Part shown: piece by piece, positions 24,134 to 32,666 of the stretch
Layout of the letters: every line of letters starts with the position of its first letter
Position numbering within the stretch: the stretch's first letter is position 1
Origin: Tissierellales bacterium
Lineage (GTDB): Bacteria; Bacillota; Clostridia; Tissierellales; JASKZW01
Direction: 5' to 3'
Assembly (NCBI GenBank): GCA_030152145.1
Contig: JASLIL010000025.1
Location: 1 to 64,000, forward strand
DNA: 64,000 nt
The notes under the pieces: generated by a model
Seen by the model: the letters and a program-made list of their open reading frames with translations, nothing else
Told to the model about the DNA's origin: nothing
Databases searched by the model: none
Made by a program: the position numbers and the translations under genes

Positions 24134-24844
24134 ATGGAAGTAACAAATCACTTATACTATGCCAATCATCCTATAATGTGGTTGGTATCACTAATGGGTA
24201 TATCCCTAGTTCTGATTCAATCAGTTTTAATTATTAGAAGATCTTTAAAGGCCAGCAAGGAAATGGATATGGACATGGATAGAGTTAAGAAGGGTATAAA
24301 AACCAGTGCTATAGGTAGTGTTGGACCTGCACTTGGAGTTGTAGGTAGTCTACTTGCACTTTTAGTTACTATGGGTTCACCTATATCAGCCTTTAGGCTA
24401 AGTGTTATAGGAGGTTCAAACTTTGAGGCTATGGCAGCTAACTTTGGTGCCCAGGCCCTAGGATCAGAACTATCAACCAATATGACTCCCCTAGTATTTA
24501 CTAATGCCCTTTGGACTATGGCCTTAGGTTCTCTTGGTTGGATTGTTTTTGTATTTTTATTTGCCCACAGGATGGATAAGGTAAATAATCTTTTGACAAG
24601 TGGTAGAAAGGCTCTTTTACCAGCAGTTAGTATTGGTGCCATGCTAGGATCTTTTGCCTACTTTAATGTTGGTAACTACTTAAAGGTAAAAACTAATCCA
24701 GAAGTTACAATTTCAGCTATTTCAGGACTTGTTATTATGATTGTATGTTTAAAGCTTGGTGAGAAAAAGGCTACTTGGTTAAGAGAGTGGGCCCTAACAA
24801 TAGCTATGTTTGGCGGAGCTATTATAGCTACAGTCTTATTTTAA
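24134..24844 (+). CDS. DUF5058-like integral membrane protein, putative transporter subunit
   Basis: 236 residues with about six membrane segments: HPIMWLVSLMGISLVLIQSV at the N-terminus, a basic loop, then glycine-rich helices (GSVGPALGVVGSLLALLVT, ALWTMALGSLGWIVFVFLF) and three more at the C-terminus. It resembles proteins annotated as DUF5058; no transport class is established. It is paired with another membrane protein 13 bases downstream and two M20 hydrolases, which suggests uptake of a peptide or acylated amino acid. The ATG follows TGGAGG. Function is inference from context. Confidence 0.7.
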   Translation: MEVTNHLYYANHPIMWLVSLMGISLVLIQSVLIIRRSLKASKEMDMDMDRVKKGIKTSAIGSVGPALGVVGSLLALLVTMGSPISAFRLSVIGGSNFEAMAANFGAQALGSELSTNMTPLVFTNALWTMALGSLGWIVFVFLFAHRMDKVNNLLTSGRKALLPAVSIGAMLGSFAYFNVGNYLKVKTNPEVTISAISGLVIMIVCLKLGEKKATWLREWALTIAMFGGAIIATVLF

Positions 24845-24857
24845 GGAGGAAGATTAG

Positions 24858-25532
24858 ATGAGCGCATATGAAAAGTATATGAAGGATATTACAAAGACAG
24901 GTAGAATTACAATGTTACTAGGACTAGTGGTTTCACTACTTCCTCCTATAGTTATGACTTTTGGATTTGGTTTTAATCCAGGAATAGCAGCTATTATGGC
25001 AGGAGCTATTTCTCAAATGTCAGTTTCAGGAGCTTTTTACTTTAGTGAACCTATAAGCTACTTTCCTATAGTTGGTAGGGCAGGGCTTTATATGGGATTC
25101 CTATCAGGTAACCTGGTAAATATGAGAATACCAGCTGCAGTATCAGCCCTAGAAGGATCAGGCTATAAGTCAGGTACAGATGAAGGTGCAATTATGGGAA
25201 CTATTGGTATAGGAGTTTCAATTTGGGTAGGTATATTCTTCCTTATGATCTCAGTTTTACTAGGTCAAGGTGTCCTATCAATGCTACCAGAAAGCTTTAT
25301 GAGAATGTTATCTCTTATAATTCCAGCACTATTTGGTGGAGTTTTTGCACAATTTGCCCTAAAGTCTCCTAAGACAGGATTCTTTGCTCTTGGAATTGCC
25401 CTTATAATGACTAAACTAGTTCAATTTATACCAGGACAGCCATCATTTATAGTTACATTGGTTTCAGTATTTACAAGTATTGCTTTTGCTAAGAATCAAT
25501 TAAGTAAGACTATTGACAAAGAGGAAGCTTAA
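24858..25532 (+). CDS. Integral membrane protein, probable partner of the DUF5058-like protein
   Basis: 224 residues, about six membrane segments (ITMLLGLVVSLLPPIVMTFG, PGIAAIMAGAISQMSVSGAF, then GVSIWVGIFFLMISVLLGQG and two C-terminal helices). I cannot name the family. Gly/Pro-containing helices and a short N-terminal cytoplasmic stretch are typical of secondary transporters. Its constant pairing here (13-base gap, AAGGAGGAAG site) suggests the two proteins form a heteromeric carrier. No ATP-binding or substrate-binding protein is nearby. Confidence 0.7.
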   Translation: MSAYEKYMKDITKTGRITMLLGLVVSLLPPIVMTFGFGFNPGIAAIMAGAISQMSVSGAFYFSEPISYFPIVGRAGLYMGFLSGNLVNMRIPAAVSALEGSGYKSGTDEGAIMGTIGIGVSIWVGIFFLMISVLLGQGVLSMLPESFMRMLSLIIPALFGGVFAQFALKSPKTGFFALGIALIMTKLVQFIPGQPSFIVTLVSVFTSIAFAKNQLSKTIDKEEA

Positions 25533-25551
25533 AATATAGGAGGTCTTTACT

Positions 25552-26670
25552 ATGAATAGGGAAAGATTAGTTGACAGCTTTATAGAAATGATTAAAATCT
25601 ACTCTCCATCAAAGGGAGAAAAGGATTTTGCAGACTACATGATAGAAGAACTTAAGGACTTAGGTGGAGAGATTTACCTGGATTATGGCTATGAAAAATA
25701 TGGTGGAACAGCACCATCTATAGTAGCCAAGTTCAAGGGAGACCTAGAAGGAGAAGGCATAAGTCTAGCAGCCCACATGGATGTTGTGGAACCCAACAAG
25801 GACTTAAAGGTAATAAGAGAAGGAAATATCATAAGGACTGATGGAAGCACAACCTTAGGTGGAGATGACAAGGGCGGAATTGCCAGTATTCTTGAAACTC
25901 TAAGGGTTATAAAAGAAGAGGGAAGAAGTCATGAGGATATATATGTAATCCTAACTCCTTGTGAAGAAATAGGTATGTTGGGAGCGAAGTATTTTGACTG
26001 GTCACTTCTACCAGAAGATTTCTCACCAGCAAAGAATATGATAGTAGTAGATAATGCAGGTGAGGCTGGACTTATAGCCCACTCTGCTCCAAGTAAATAT
26101 GACTTTACTATAGAGTTTTTTGGAAGAAAGGCCCATGCTGGTATAGAGCCAGAAAAGGGAATAAACTCAATATCTATGGCAGCCAAGGCTATAGCAAAGA
26201 TGGAAATTGGTAGAATAGATGAACTTACAACTTCAAATATTTCAAAAATAAGCTCTGATTTCCCCTCAAATGTAGTTCCAGATAGGACTCTAGTAGTAGG
26301 TGAGGTTAGAAGTCACAGTGAGGAAAAAATCCTTGAAGTTCTAGCTTCCTATGAAGAGGTTTGTAAAAATATAATCATTGAGGGAGCTGACTTTAAGTTT
26401 GAGAAAAGCTGTGATTATCCAGTTTTAAAACCTAAGGACAAGCTAGAGTTTGCCAATGAATTTAAGAGGGTTTATGAGGAGCTGGGAATAGCCAGTCAGT
26501 TAAAGGTTATAGGTGGAGGCTCAGACAGCAATATATTTGCAGAAGAAGGTTTTAACTCTATTATAATAGGTATAGGAATGAACAGTGTCCACACTGTAGA
26601 TGAGTATTTAGAAATTGATGAAATGGAAAAGACCACTAAGGCCTTGATCAAGTACATTACAAAGGAATGA
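25552..26670 (+). CDS. M20-family metallopeptidase (PepT/DapE-like)
   Basis: 372 residues. The di-zinc site is visible: AAHMDVVE (His75, Asp77), GGDDKGG (Asp105/Asp106), the catalytic pair CEEIG (Glu138/Glu139), Asp in VVDNAGEAG and a late His in MNSVHTVDEY. The central lid domain carries GRKAHAGIEPEKGINS, the dimerisation signature. Members cleave short peptides or deacylate amino acids in the cytoplasm. Located after two membrane proteins and 4 bases before a second M20 protein, so imported small peptides or N-acyl amino acids are likely substrates. Close to the usual family length of about 400. Confidence 0.88.
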   Translation: MNRERLVDSFIEMIKIYSPSKGEKDFADYMIEELKDLGGEIYLDYGYEKYGGTAPSIVAKFKGDLEGEGISLAAHMDVVEPNKDLKVIREGNIIRTDGSTTLGGDDKGGIASILETLRVIKEEGRSHEDIYVILTPCEEIGMLGAKYFDWSLLPEDFSPAKNMIVVDNAGEAGLIAHSAPSKYDFTIEFFGRKAHAGIEPEKGINSISMAAKAIAKMEIGRIDELTTSNISKISSDFPSNVVPDRTLVVGEVRSHSEEKILEVLASYEEVCKNIIIEGADFKFEKSCDYPVLKPKDKLEFANEFKRVYEELGIASQLKVIGGGSDSNIFAEEGFNSIIIGIGMNSVHTVDEYLEIDEMEKTTKALIKYITKE

Positions 26671-26674
26671 TTTA

Positions 26675-28012
26675 ATGGAGAAATTATTGGATAGCCTAAA
26701 GGAGAGAGTCTGTCAGGCCATTGAAAAAGATAGGGATTTAATCTTTGAAATAGGTCAGGATATATACATGAATCCAGAGCTGGGCTATAAGGAGTATAAG
26801 ACTTCCAAAAAAGTTAAAGAATTTTTCCAACATGAGCTGGGGCTAGAAGTAGAGGAAGGTTTGGCTATTACTGGTCTTAGGGCTAGAAGTAAGGGTAGAA
26901 AGTCAGGGCCAACTATAGCAATCTTAGGAGAGCTTGACGGAATTATATGCAATGAGCATAGGGATTCCTTGGAAAATGGTGCCAGCCATACCTGTGGCCA
27001 CAATATACAGATAGCTGGTATGCTGGCAGCAGCTCTTGGACTTGTAAGGTCAGGAGTTATAGATGAGTTAGATGGAAATATAGACTTTATAGCCTGTCCT
27101 GCTGAAGAATTTATAGAAATAGGTTATAGGTCCAGCCTAAGGGAAAAAGGCCTTATAAAATACTTTGGTGGTAAGCAGGAACTAATAAGACTGGGTGTTT
27201 TTGATGATATAGATATGGCTATAATGTTTCATGCCTTAGATTTAGATGGAAAGAAGGTTTTACTGGGACCAGTAAGCAACGGATTTATAGGAAAAAACAT
27301 AAGGTTTATAGGCAGGGAGGCCCACTCAGGCAGTGCTCCCCATAAGGGAGTCAATGCCTTAATGGCAGCTAACCTGGCCCTAAACAACATGAATGCCCAA
27401 AGGGAAAGCTTTGAGGACAAGGATAGGGTTAGAATACACCCTATAATTACAAAGGGCGGGGACATTGTCAATGTAGTGCCTTCAGATGTTCACATGGAGT
27501 CCTATACTCGTGCTAGAACCATAGAGGCTATGGTAGATGCTAATAAGAAGATAAATAGATCTATTGTGGCTGGGGCCATGGCCATGGGCGCTAAGGTAGA
27601 AATCAGGGAGTTAGCAGGTTATCTACCTATATTAAGACATGATAGGATGGAAGAGGTCCTTTATAAGAACCTAGGCTACCTAGGTATAGAGGATAATGAA
27701 ATAGTGGAAGGTGGAGATTTTACAGGTTCCTTTGACCTAGGAGACCTGTCCCATATAATACCAACCCTCCACCCTATGTTTGCAGGAATAAAAGGGGATC
27801 TTCACTCTAAGGACTATGAAATAGTAGAGGGAGACTATATATACTTGGAGCCAGCTAAGGCTATGGCTTTGACATGTGTGGATTTGCTATTTGATAAGTC
27901 TAGTTTGGGAAGGGAAATTATAGATAATCACATTCCGAAAATGACCAAAGATGAATATTTAGATTTTATGAATTCCAACGATAGATTGATAGAGAAGTCC
28001 TTTTTAGAATAA
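26675..28012 (+). CDS. M20D-family amidohydrolase (AbgB-like)
   Basis: 445 residues. Features of the aminoacylase/AbgB branch: GELDGI, SHTCGHNIQIAGML with the metal-binding Cys-Gly-His, PAEEF (catalytic Glu), FHALD and REAHSGSAPHKGVNA in the lid. In E. coli, AbgA/AbgB with transporter AbgT take up and split p-aminobenzoyl-glutamate; here a different membrane protein pair is present, so the substrate may be another amide-linked glutamate or acyl amino acid. It starts just after the first M20 gene with a short AATGA gap, without a strong ribosome binding site, suggesting coupled translation. Confidence 0.85.
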   Translation: MEKLLDSLKERVCQAIEKDRDLIFEIGQDIYMNPELGYKEYKTSKKVKEFFQHELGLEVEEGLAITGLRARSKGRKSGPTIAILGELDGIICNEHRDSLENGASHTCGHNIQIAGMLAAALGLVRSGVIDELDGNIDFIACPAEEFIEIGYRSSLREKGLIKYFGGKQELIRLGVFDDIDMAIMFHALDLDGKKVLLGPVSNGFIGKNIRFIGREAHSGSAPHKGVNALMAANLALNNMNAQRESFEDKDRVRIHPIITKGGDIVNVVPSDVHMESYTRARTIEAMVDANKKINRSIVAGAMAMGAKVEIRELAGYLPILRHDRMEEVLYKNLGYLGIEDNEIVEGGDFTGSFDLGDLSHIIPTLHPMFAGIKGDLHSKDYEIVEGDYIYLEPAKAMALTCVDLLFDKSSLGREIIDNHIPKMTKDEYLDFMNSNDRLIEKSFLE

Positions 28013-28020
28013 ATAAGATA

Positions 28021-28060
28021 AAAAGTCGAGAAACCTAATAAGTTTTCGACTTTTTATTTT
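28021..28060 (+). terminator. Intrinsic terminator of the cassette
   Basis: AAAAGTCGA/TCGACTTTT outer stem with a partly paired interior, then ATTTTTTTG. Confidence 0.8.
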
Positions 28061-28106
28061 TTTGTGGTAAACTATATTTGAGTGAAAATTAATAGAGGTG
28101 TATAAT

Positions 28107-29039
28107 GTGACTGAAATAAGTAGAGAGTCAAAGATGAAAAATTATATAGTTATAGGAGATAGCTTCTATGAAAAGGGTAATTCTATAGAGGCCCTAAAGT
28201 CCTATAAGAGGGCCTATGAGTTTTCGGATGGAATCTACAGTATAGAGCTGCTTTTCAATATAGCCTTTATATATGATGAACTGGATATGCCCTATGATAG
28301 CCTAAAGGCCTATGAGAAGATAATAAATCTGGATCCAGGCCAAGAGGGTGGCTACTATGGAATGGCTATAATGTATGAGAGGCTTAAGGACAAGAAGAAG
28401 GCCTTGAAGTATTACTTTAAGGCTACAGAGGTAGATCCTCTATATGATAGGGCCTACTTCTATATAGCCAATATATATGATGAGCAGGGGGATAAGTCCA
28501 AGGCCATTGACTACTATAGGAAGGTTATAGAAATCAACCCTAATGATCATATGGTCTATAACAACCTAGGCTCTATATATGAAGAGCTGGGGGACTATGA
28601 CCTGGCCTATGAAAACATGAAGCTTAGTCTTAAGTTAAATCCAGATTATTTTAAGGCACTTTTTAATATGGGTGTAATCTATAAAAGGCTGGGTAAAAGA
28701 GACCAGGCCCTAAGCTACTATATGAAGTCTATAGAGAGGAATCCTAAGTATGGCTATTCCTACCTTAATATGTCTGCTATATATATAGAAGATAAAGAGT
28801 ATGAAAAAGCTATAAATATCTTAAGTAAGGGTATAATAGAAAATGAGGATATAGATTATTTATACTATAATAGGGCTTGTTGCTATTCTATTTTACAGGA
28901 ACTAGATAGGGCTATAGAGGATTTAGACTTTCTTCTTAGGTTAAATGAAGAAAACCTTAGCTATATTTTGGGAGATAGAGACTTTGATAATATAAGACAT
29001 AGACAAGAATATCTTGCATTAATAGATCAGTATAAATAG
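28107..29039 (+). CDS. Tetratricopeptide repeat protein
   Basis: About 310 residues made of 34-residue TPR units through most of its length; clear units include AYFYIANIYDEQGDKSKAID, MVYNNLGSIYEELGDYDLAY and ALFNMGVIYKRLGKRDQALS. There is no signal peptide or membrane segment. TPR arrays bind other proteins, so this is a scaffold or adaptor; partner unknown. The GTG at 28107 is chosen because GAGG sits 8 bases upstream; a GTG at 28098 in frame overlaps that site. The map gene follows after 14 bases and may be cotranscribed. Confidence 0.85.
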   Translation: MTEISRESKMKNYIVIGDSFYEKGNSIEALKSYKRAYEFSDGIYSIELLFNIAFIYDELDMPYDSLKAYEKIINLDPGQEGGYYGMAIMYERLKDKKKALKYYFKATEVDPLYDRAYFYIANIYDEQGDKSKAIDYYRKVIEINPNDHMVYNNLGSIYEELGDYDLAYENMKLSLKLNPDYFKALFNMGVIYKRLGKRDQALSYYMKSIERNPKYGYSYLNMSAIYIEDKEYEKAINILSKGIIENEDIDYLYYNRACCYSILQELDRAIEDLDFLLRLNEENLSYILGDRDFDNIRHRQEYLALIDQYK

Positions 29040-29053
29040 AAAGGAAAATTACT

Positions 29054-29806
29054 ATGATAATAATAAAAAGTATGGAAGAAATAGAGAAGATGAGAGAGGC
29101 TGGTAAAATTCTAGCCAATATCCACAAGGGCATAGCCAAGATGATAAAGCCAGGTGTGACTACAAAAGAAATTGATGACTTTGTAGAGGACTACTTAAAA
29201 GAACATGGTGCCACTGCAGAACAAAAGGGCTACCAGGGCTACGAATACGCTACCTGTGCCTCTGTAAATGATGAAATCTGCCATGGATTCCCAAGGGATG
29301 AGGCTCTTAAAGAAGGAGATATAGTAACTATAGATATGGTTGTAAATCTTGATGGCTGGCTGGCAGATTCTGCCTGGAGCTATGGAGTAGGTGAAATCAG
29401 TGATGAAAAGCAGAGGCTTTTAGATGTAACCAAGGAATCTCTTTACAAGGGAATAGAAGCTTCTCTAGTAGGAAATAGATTGGGAGATGTTTCCCATGCA
29501 GTTCAGGAATACATTGAAAACAAGGGCTACTCTGTAGTTAGGGATTTTGTTGGACATGGTATAGGAAAGGATATCCACGAAGATCCACAGGTTCCTCACT
29601 ATGGCAAGGCTGGTAGAGGTCCTAGATTAACAGAGGGTATGGTATTTACTATAGAGCCTATGGTAAATGTAGGCAAGTATCATGCTAAAATGGATGACAA
29701 TGGTTGGACAGCTAGAACAGTAGATGGTTCTCTTTCAGCTCAATACGAGCATACCATAGCTATAACAGAAGATGGTCCTATAATATTAACAGATCAAGAT
29801 AGTTAA
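29054..29806 (+). CDS. map: Methionine aminopeptidase, type I
   Basis: 250 residues, normal for the type I enzyme. Removes the initiator methionine from new proteins. The metal-site residues of the pita-bread fold are present: DMVVNLDGWLADSAW (Asp ligands), FVGHGIGKDIHEDPQVPHYG (His ligand and substrate His), TIEPM (Glu ligand) and YEHT at the end. Cytosolic, ribosome-associated. In many Firmicutes map sits in the secY operon; here it stands between a TPR gene and a DIP1984 gene, so it may be a second copy. The ATG follows AAAGGAAAA. Confidence 0.93.
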   Translation: MIIIKSMEEIEKMREAGKILANIHKGIAKMIKPGVTTKEIDDFVEDYLKEHGATAEQKGYQGYEYATCASVNDEICHGFPRDEALKEGDIVTIDMVVNLDGWLADSAWSYGVGEISDEKQRLLDVTKESLYKGIEASLVGNRLGDVSHAVQEYIENKGYSVVRDFVGHGIGKDIHEDPQVPHYGKAGRGPRLTEGMVFTIEPMVNVGKYHAKMDDNGWTARTVDGSLSAQYEHTIAITEDGPIILTDQDS

Positions 29807-29823
29807 TTCTAAGGAGGGTTAAT

Positions 29824-30279
29824 ATGAAACTAGCAGAAGCACTGATGTTAAGATCTGATTTACAGGTTAGATTAAATCAGTTGGAAAGCAGGATGTCCGC
29901 CAATGTTATGGTCCAGGAAGGAGACCAACCAGCTGAGGAACCAGAAGATCTAATCAAGGAATACGAAGGAATTACAAAAGAGATGGAAGGCTTGATTACA
30001 AGGATAAATAAAACCAATAATGCCACTGTCTTTGAAGACGGTGTAAGCCTATCAGATGCCTTGGTTAAAAGAGATATTCTAAGTAAGAGAAAGTGGTTCT
30101 ACGAGATGGCACAAAGTGAGGCCACTGTTAGACAGGATAGGTACTCTCGTTCAGAACTTAAGTTTGTAGCTACAATAGATGTTAAGCTATTGCAGAAGAA
30201 AAAAGATGATTTGGCTAAAAGTTTTAGAGAATTAGACACTAAGATTCAGAGTCTAAATTGGACTACTGATTTAATATAG
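29824..30279 (+). CDS. DIP1984 family protein
   Basis: 151 residues, almost entirely helical, matching the DIP1984 (septicolysin-like) family from MKLAEALMLRSDLQVRLNQL at the start to the C-terminal DTKIQSLNWTTDLI. The central block LSDALVKRDILSKRKWFYEMAQSE is conserved in the family as I recall it. No signal peptide; probably a coiled-coil cytosolic protein. Function is not established; older toxin-related labels are poorly supported. It is followed by a non-coding stretch that appears folded. The ATG follows AAGGAGG. Confidence 0.8.
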   Translation: MKLAEALMLRSDLQVRLNQLESRMSANVMVQEGDQPAEEPEDLIKEYEGITKEMEGLITRINKTNNATVFEDGVSLSDALVKRDILSKRKWFYEMAQSEATVRQDRYSRSELKFVATIDVKLLQKKKDDLAKSFRELDTKIQSLNWTTDLI

Positions 30280-30287
30280 TGTAATTT

Positions 30288-30436
30288 GGTGACTATAGGG
30301 GCGAATGCACAAAAAATTCTAATTAAAAGACATGGACCTAGAGCAGGTCATAAAAATAACAAGTTATGCTCAGTACGCTTTACATGAGTACAGCTCACAT
30401 ATTACAGATAACGACCACGCATTGACTTATAGTAGG
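30288..30436 (+). ncRNA. Candidate structured RNA downstream of the DIP1984 gene
   Basis: No open frame, yet base composition is visibly richer in G and C than other gaps here. Nested complementary segments: ACTATA (30292-30297) with TATAGT (30428-30433), then AATGC (30304-30308) with GCATT (30419-30423), enclosing GACC/GGTC (30335-30349) and TGAG/CTCA (30385-30397) hairpins. A strong terminator follows at 30451. The class is unknown. It could also be a decayed gene or a long untranslated region of the DIP1984 mRNA. Confidence 0.4.
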
Positions 30437-30450
30437 GTGGGTTAGGGGAA

Positions 30451-30484
30451 AATAAAGGGTTAGGCCTAGGCCTAACCCTTTATT
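30451..30484. terminator. Bidirectional terminator, perfect palindrome
   Basis: A perfect 34-base palindrome with 17-base half AATAAAGGGTTAGGCCT, between convergent transcription units. Confidence 0.85.
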
Positions 30485-30836
30485 ATGCTTTTCTTTGGGC
30501 AATTACGTCAACGCCCAGTCCAAGAATATTTTCTATTATAAGATCTCCCTTTTTTACAGGGGATTTGGCTACGGTCTTATTAAATATATCAAGGCACTGA
30601 TCAATCATATCCTCATCAACTAATCCAGTGGTTTTTACTGGTAGCCTGTGCATATTTCCGCCCTCCAATAGGACACGACCAGTTAGGATCCTAGATGGAG
30701 ATGTAATCTCCTTTATCCCATAGTCCAGGCCCCTATTGCATTTATTTCCCTCTACCCTAATAGAAGATCCTTCTTTTTCTAGGGTAAGTTTACAGCCTAC
30801 AGGGCAGACCTTACATTGTTTTTCCACTTTAGACAT
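30483..30836 (-). CDS. DUF1667 family iron-sulfur-type protein
   Basis: 117 residues with a four-cysteine cluster at the N-terminus: Cys8, Cys11 and Cys15 (CKVCPVGC) plus Cys33 in NKCNRG, as expected for an iron-sulfur cluster. DUF1667 proteins usually accompany an anaerobic glycerol-3-phosphate dehydrogenase and an FAD oxidoreductase, where they probably relay electrons. Here no such genes adjoin it; it is divergent from a cysteine-rich nitroreductase across only 69 bases. The ATG follows GGAGGTG. The family call is good, the electron partner is unknown. Confidence 0.85.
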   Translation of the reverse strand: MSKVEKQCKVCPVGCKLTLEKEGSSIRVEGNKCNRGLDYGIKEITSPSRILTGRVLLEGGNMHRLPVKTTGLVDEDMIDQCLDIFNKTVAKSPVKKGDLIIENILGLGVDVIAQRKA

Positions 30837-30905
30837 TAAAGCACCTCCATAAGTGTTATAATTTATATTATAGCATAATAGTAACTAGAAAAAAGGAGGG
30901 CTTTT

Positions 30906-31592
30906 ATGGATAAGATTTGTCCTATTTGCGGAGGGAATAACCACTGTAAGGAAGGGGCTAAAGATAAGCTTTGCTGGTGTATGGATAAGAAAATTCCAAG
31001 TATTGTTTTTGACCTTATAGAAGAGGATGATTCCTGTGTCTGTGAAAATTGCCTAGACCACTACAGGGATCTGGGGGAAAAACTTGAAGACTTGGACTAC
31101 CTATATAGTAGGAGGAGCCTTAGGGACTTTACAGGTGAAAAAATAGATACTAGGGATTTAAAGCTTATAGTTAAGGCAGGATTTCAGGCTCCTTCTGCCC
31201 ATAACAAGGAGGCTAGAGACTATATATTGGTAAGGGATCAGGAGATTCTTTCTGAAATGGCCAGTGTTCACAAGTATGGAAAGATGCTAGCTAGTTCAGG
31301 CCAGGCTATAGTTGTTTGTGGCAATAGGGATAGGCAGGAGAGGGAGGGCTATTTAATCCAGGATGCTGCAGCCAGTACGGAAAATATTTTATTGGCCAGT
31401 GAGATCTTAGGATATGGAGCCTGTTGGTGCGGCCTATATCCTATTGAAAAGCTGATGGAGGACTTTAGTAAGATATTGGATCTTCCTAGGGAAATTATTC
31501 CTATATCTGTTGTAGCTCTGGGGCTGAGAGAGAAGGAGAAGCCTAGGAAAAATAGGTTTGATAAAAGAAATTTACATTTAGATAAATGGTAG
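30906..31592 (+). CDS. Cysteine-rich (CWC-like) domain fused to a nitroreductase
   Basis: 228 residues. The first about 55 carry eight cysteines (5, 8, 14, 23, 25, 44, 46, 49) in a CPICGG...CWC pattern like the small cysteine-rich CWC domain plus a CVCENC knuckle, likely holding zinc or iron. Residues about 66-220 are a nitroreductase FMN domain (YSRRSLRDFTG, QAPSAHNKEARDYI, a late EILGYGACWCGLYP). It probably reduces a substrate with electrons from FMN; the N-terminal domain may dock a partner. Divergent from the DUF1667 gene, so a shared redox role is possible. The ATG follows AAGGAGGG. Confidence 0.82.
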   Translation: MDKICPICGGNNHCKEGAKDKLCWCMDKKIPSIVFDLIEEDDSCVCENCLDHYRDLGEKLEDLDYLYSRRSLRDFTGEKIDTRDLKLIVKAGFQAPSAHNKEARDYILVRDQEILSEMASVHKYGKMLASSGQAIVVCGNRDRQEREGYLIQDAAASTENILLASEILGYGACWCGLYPIEKLMEDFSKILDLPREIIPISVVALGLREKEKPRKNRFDKRNLHLDKW

Positions 31593-31652
31593 AATAGAAA
31601 TAAAATATATGGTAATCTATATAGGTAGCTAGTTAGAAAAGGAGTTTTAAAG

Positions 31653-32393
31653 ATGAATAAAATTAAATTTTTAAGCTTGGTTATGGCTATGTCTTTAGCC
31701 ATGTCCTCATGTGGGGCAGAAAAACCTAAGGACCAGAGTGAGGAAGCGGTGGAGACAGTAGAAGAAGAGACTAAAGAGGAAGGGGTAGTAAATATGAATC
31801 AATTAGAACTGCCAGTAAAGGGCGAAAAAATAGCGGTTATGAAGACTAATTTTGGAGATATAAAATTGAGATTATTTCCAGAAGCTGCACCAAAGGCTGT
31901 AGAGAACTTTATGGAACACAGTAAGGATGGCTACTATGATGGAGTTAGTTTCCATAGAGTTATAGAGGAGTTTATGATACAGGGTGGAGATCCAGATGGA
32001 ACAGGTGCTGGTGGAGACAGTATATGGGGTGGCCCTTTTGAAGATGAGTTTGACCTAAGCTATAGAAACTATAGGGGTGCTCTTTCAATGGCTAATGCAG
32101 GACCAAATACTAATGGCAGCCAATTCTTTATAGTTCACTCAAGCCAGGTTAGACCAGAGCAACTGATTGACCAAATGAGAGAAAGTGGAGAGGAAGGCGG
32201 ATATCCTGAGCCTATAGTTGAAAAGTATGAAGAACTAGGAGGAACTCCACATTTAGATTTTAGACATACTGTTTTTGGACAGGTCTTTGAGGGTATGGAT
32301 ATAGTAGATAAAATAGCTACTACAGAAGTTGATGGAAATGATAGACCATTGGAGCCTGTAGTTATAGAAACTATCTCAATAGAAGAGTATTAA
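31653..32393 (+). CDS. Cyclophilin-type peptidyl-prolyl isomerase, lipoprotein
   Basis: 246 residues. A lipoprotein signal peptide ends at Cys20 (AMSSC), followed by a Glu-rich tether, then a cyclophilin domain from about 55: [37 protein letters not shown] and [18 protein letters not shown] are the active-site blocks. The catalytic Arg of FHRVI is present. It would help folding of exported proteins on the outer face of the membrane. The linker between two blocks ([20 protein letters not shown]) is as in clostridial homologues. Followed by a small membrane protein gene. Confidence 0.92.
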   Translation: MNKIKFLSLVMAMSLAMSSCGAEKPKDQSEEAVETVEEETKEEGVVNMNQLELPVKGEKIAVMKTNFGDIKLRLFPEAAPKAVENFMEHSKDGYYDGVSFHRVIEEFMIQGGDPDGTGAGGDSIWGGPFEDEFDLSYRNYRGALSMANAGPNTNGSQFFIVHSSQVRPEQLIDQMRESGEEGGYPEPIVEKYEELGGTPHLDFRHTVFGQVFEGMDIVDKIATTEVDGNDRPLEPVVIETISIEEY

Positions 32394-32406
32394 TAGGAGG
32401 CAAAGT

Positions 32407-32613
32407 ATGGATATTATGGGCCCAGGTATGGGTTTTTACAAGGGGATAAGTATATTTGCAGCAGGATTGGCTTTTTTAAAAGAAATATTTTTAATAGTTC
32501 TTATGTACAAGGGCATTAAGTACCTAACTACTGCAACTAAGATTAAGGATGAGAAATTAAGCTTCCAGGAGCCAGTCTATAAAGAGCATGACTTGGAGGA
32601 AGAAGATTTATAA
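32407..32613 (+). CDS. Small single-span membrane protein, 68 aa
   Basis: One hydrophobic stretch (about 12-40, ISIFAAGLAFLKEIFLIVLMYKG) followed by a charged cytoplasmic or external tail. No family recognised. The ATG follows TAGGAGGCAAAG, a strong site, and the gene ends just before a terminator, so it is probably translated from the cyclophilin transcript. Role unknown. Confidence 0.65.
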   Translation: MDIMGPGMGFYKGISIFAAGLAFLKEIFLIVLMYKGIKYLTTATKIKDEKLSFQEPVYKEHDLEEEDL

Positions 32614-32619
32614 TAGACT

Positions 32620-32650
32620 ATTCTATCTAGCTTGCTAGATAGAATTTTTT
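32620..32650 (+). terminator. Intrinsic terminator
   Basis: Perfect ATTCTATCTAGC/GCTAGATAGAAT stem with a 2-base apex (4 or more in practice) and a T run, between the small membrane protein and tdk. The tdk ribosome binding site follows directly, so some read-through may supply tdk. Confidence 0.88.
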
Positions 32651-32666
32651 ATGGGAGGTAGGAAAA

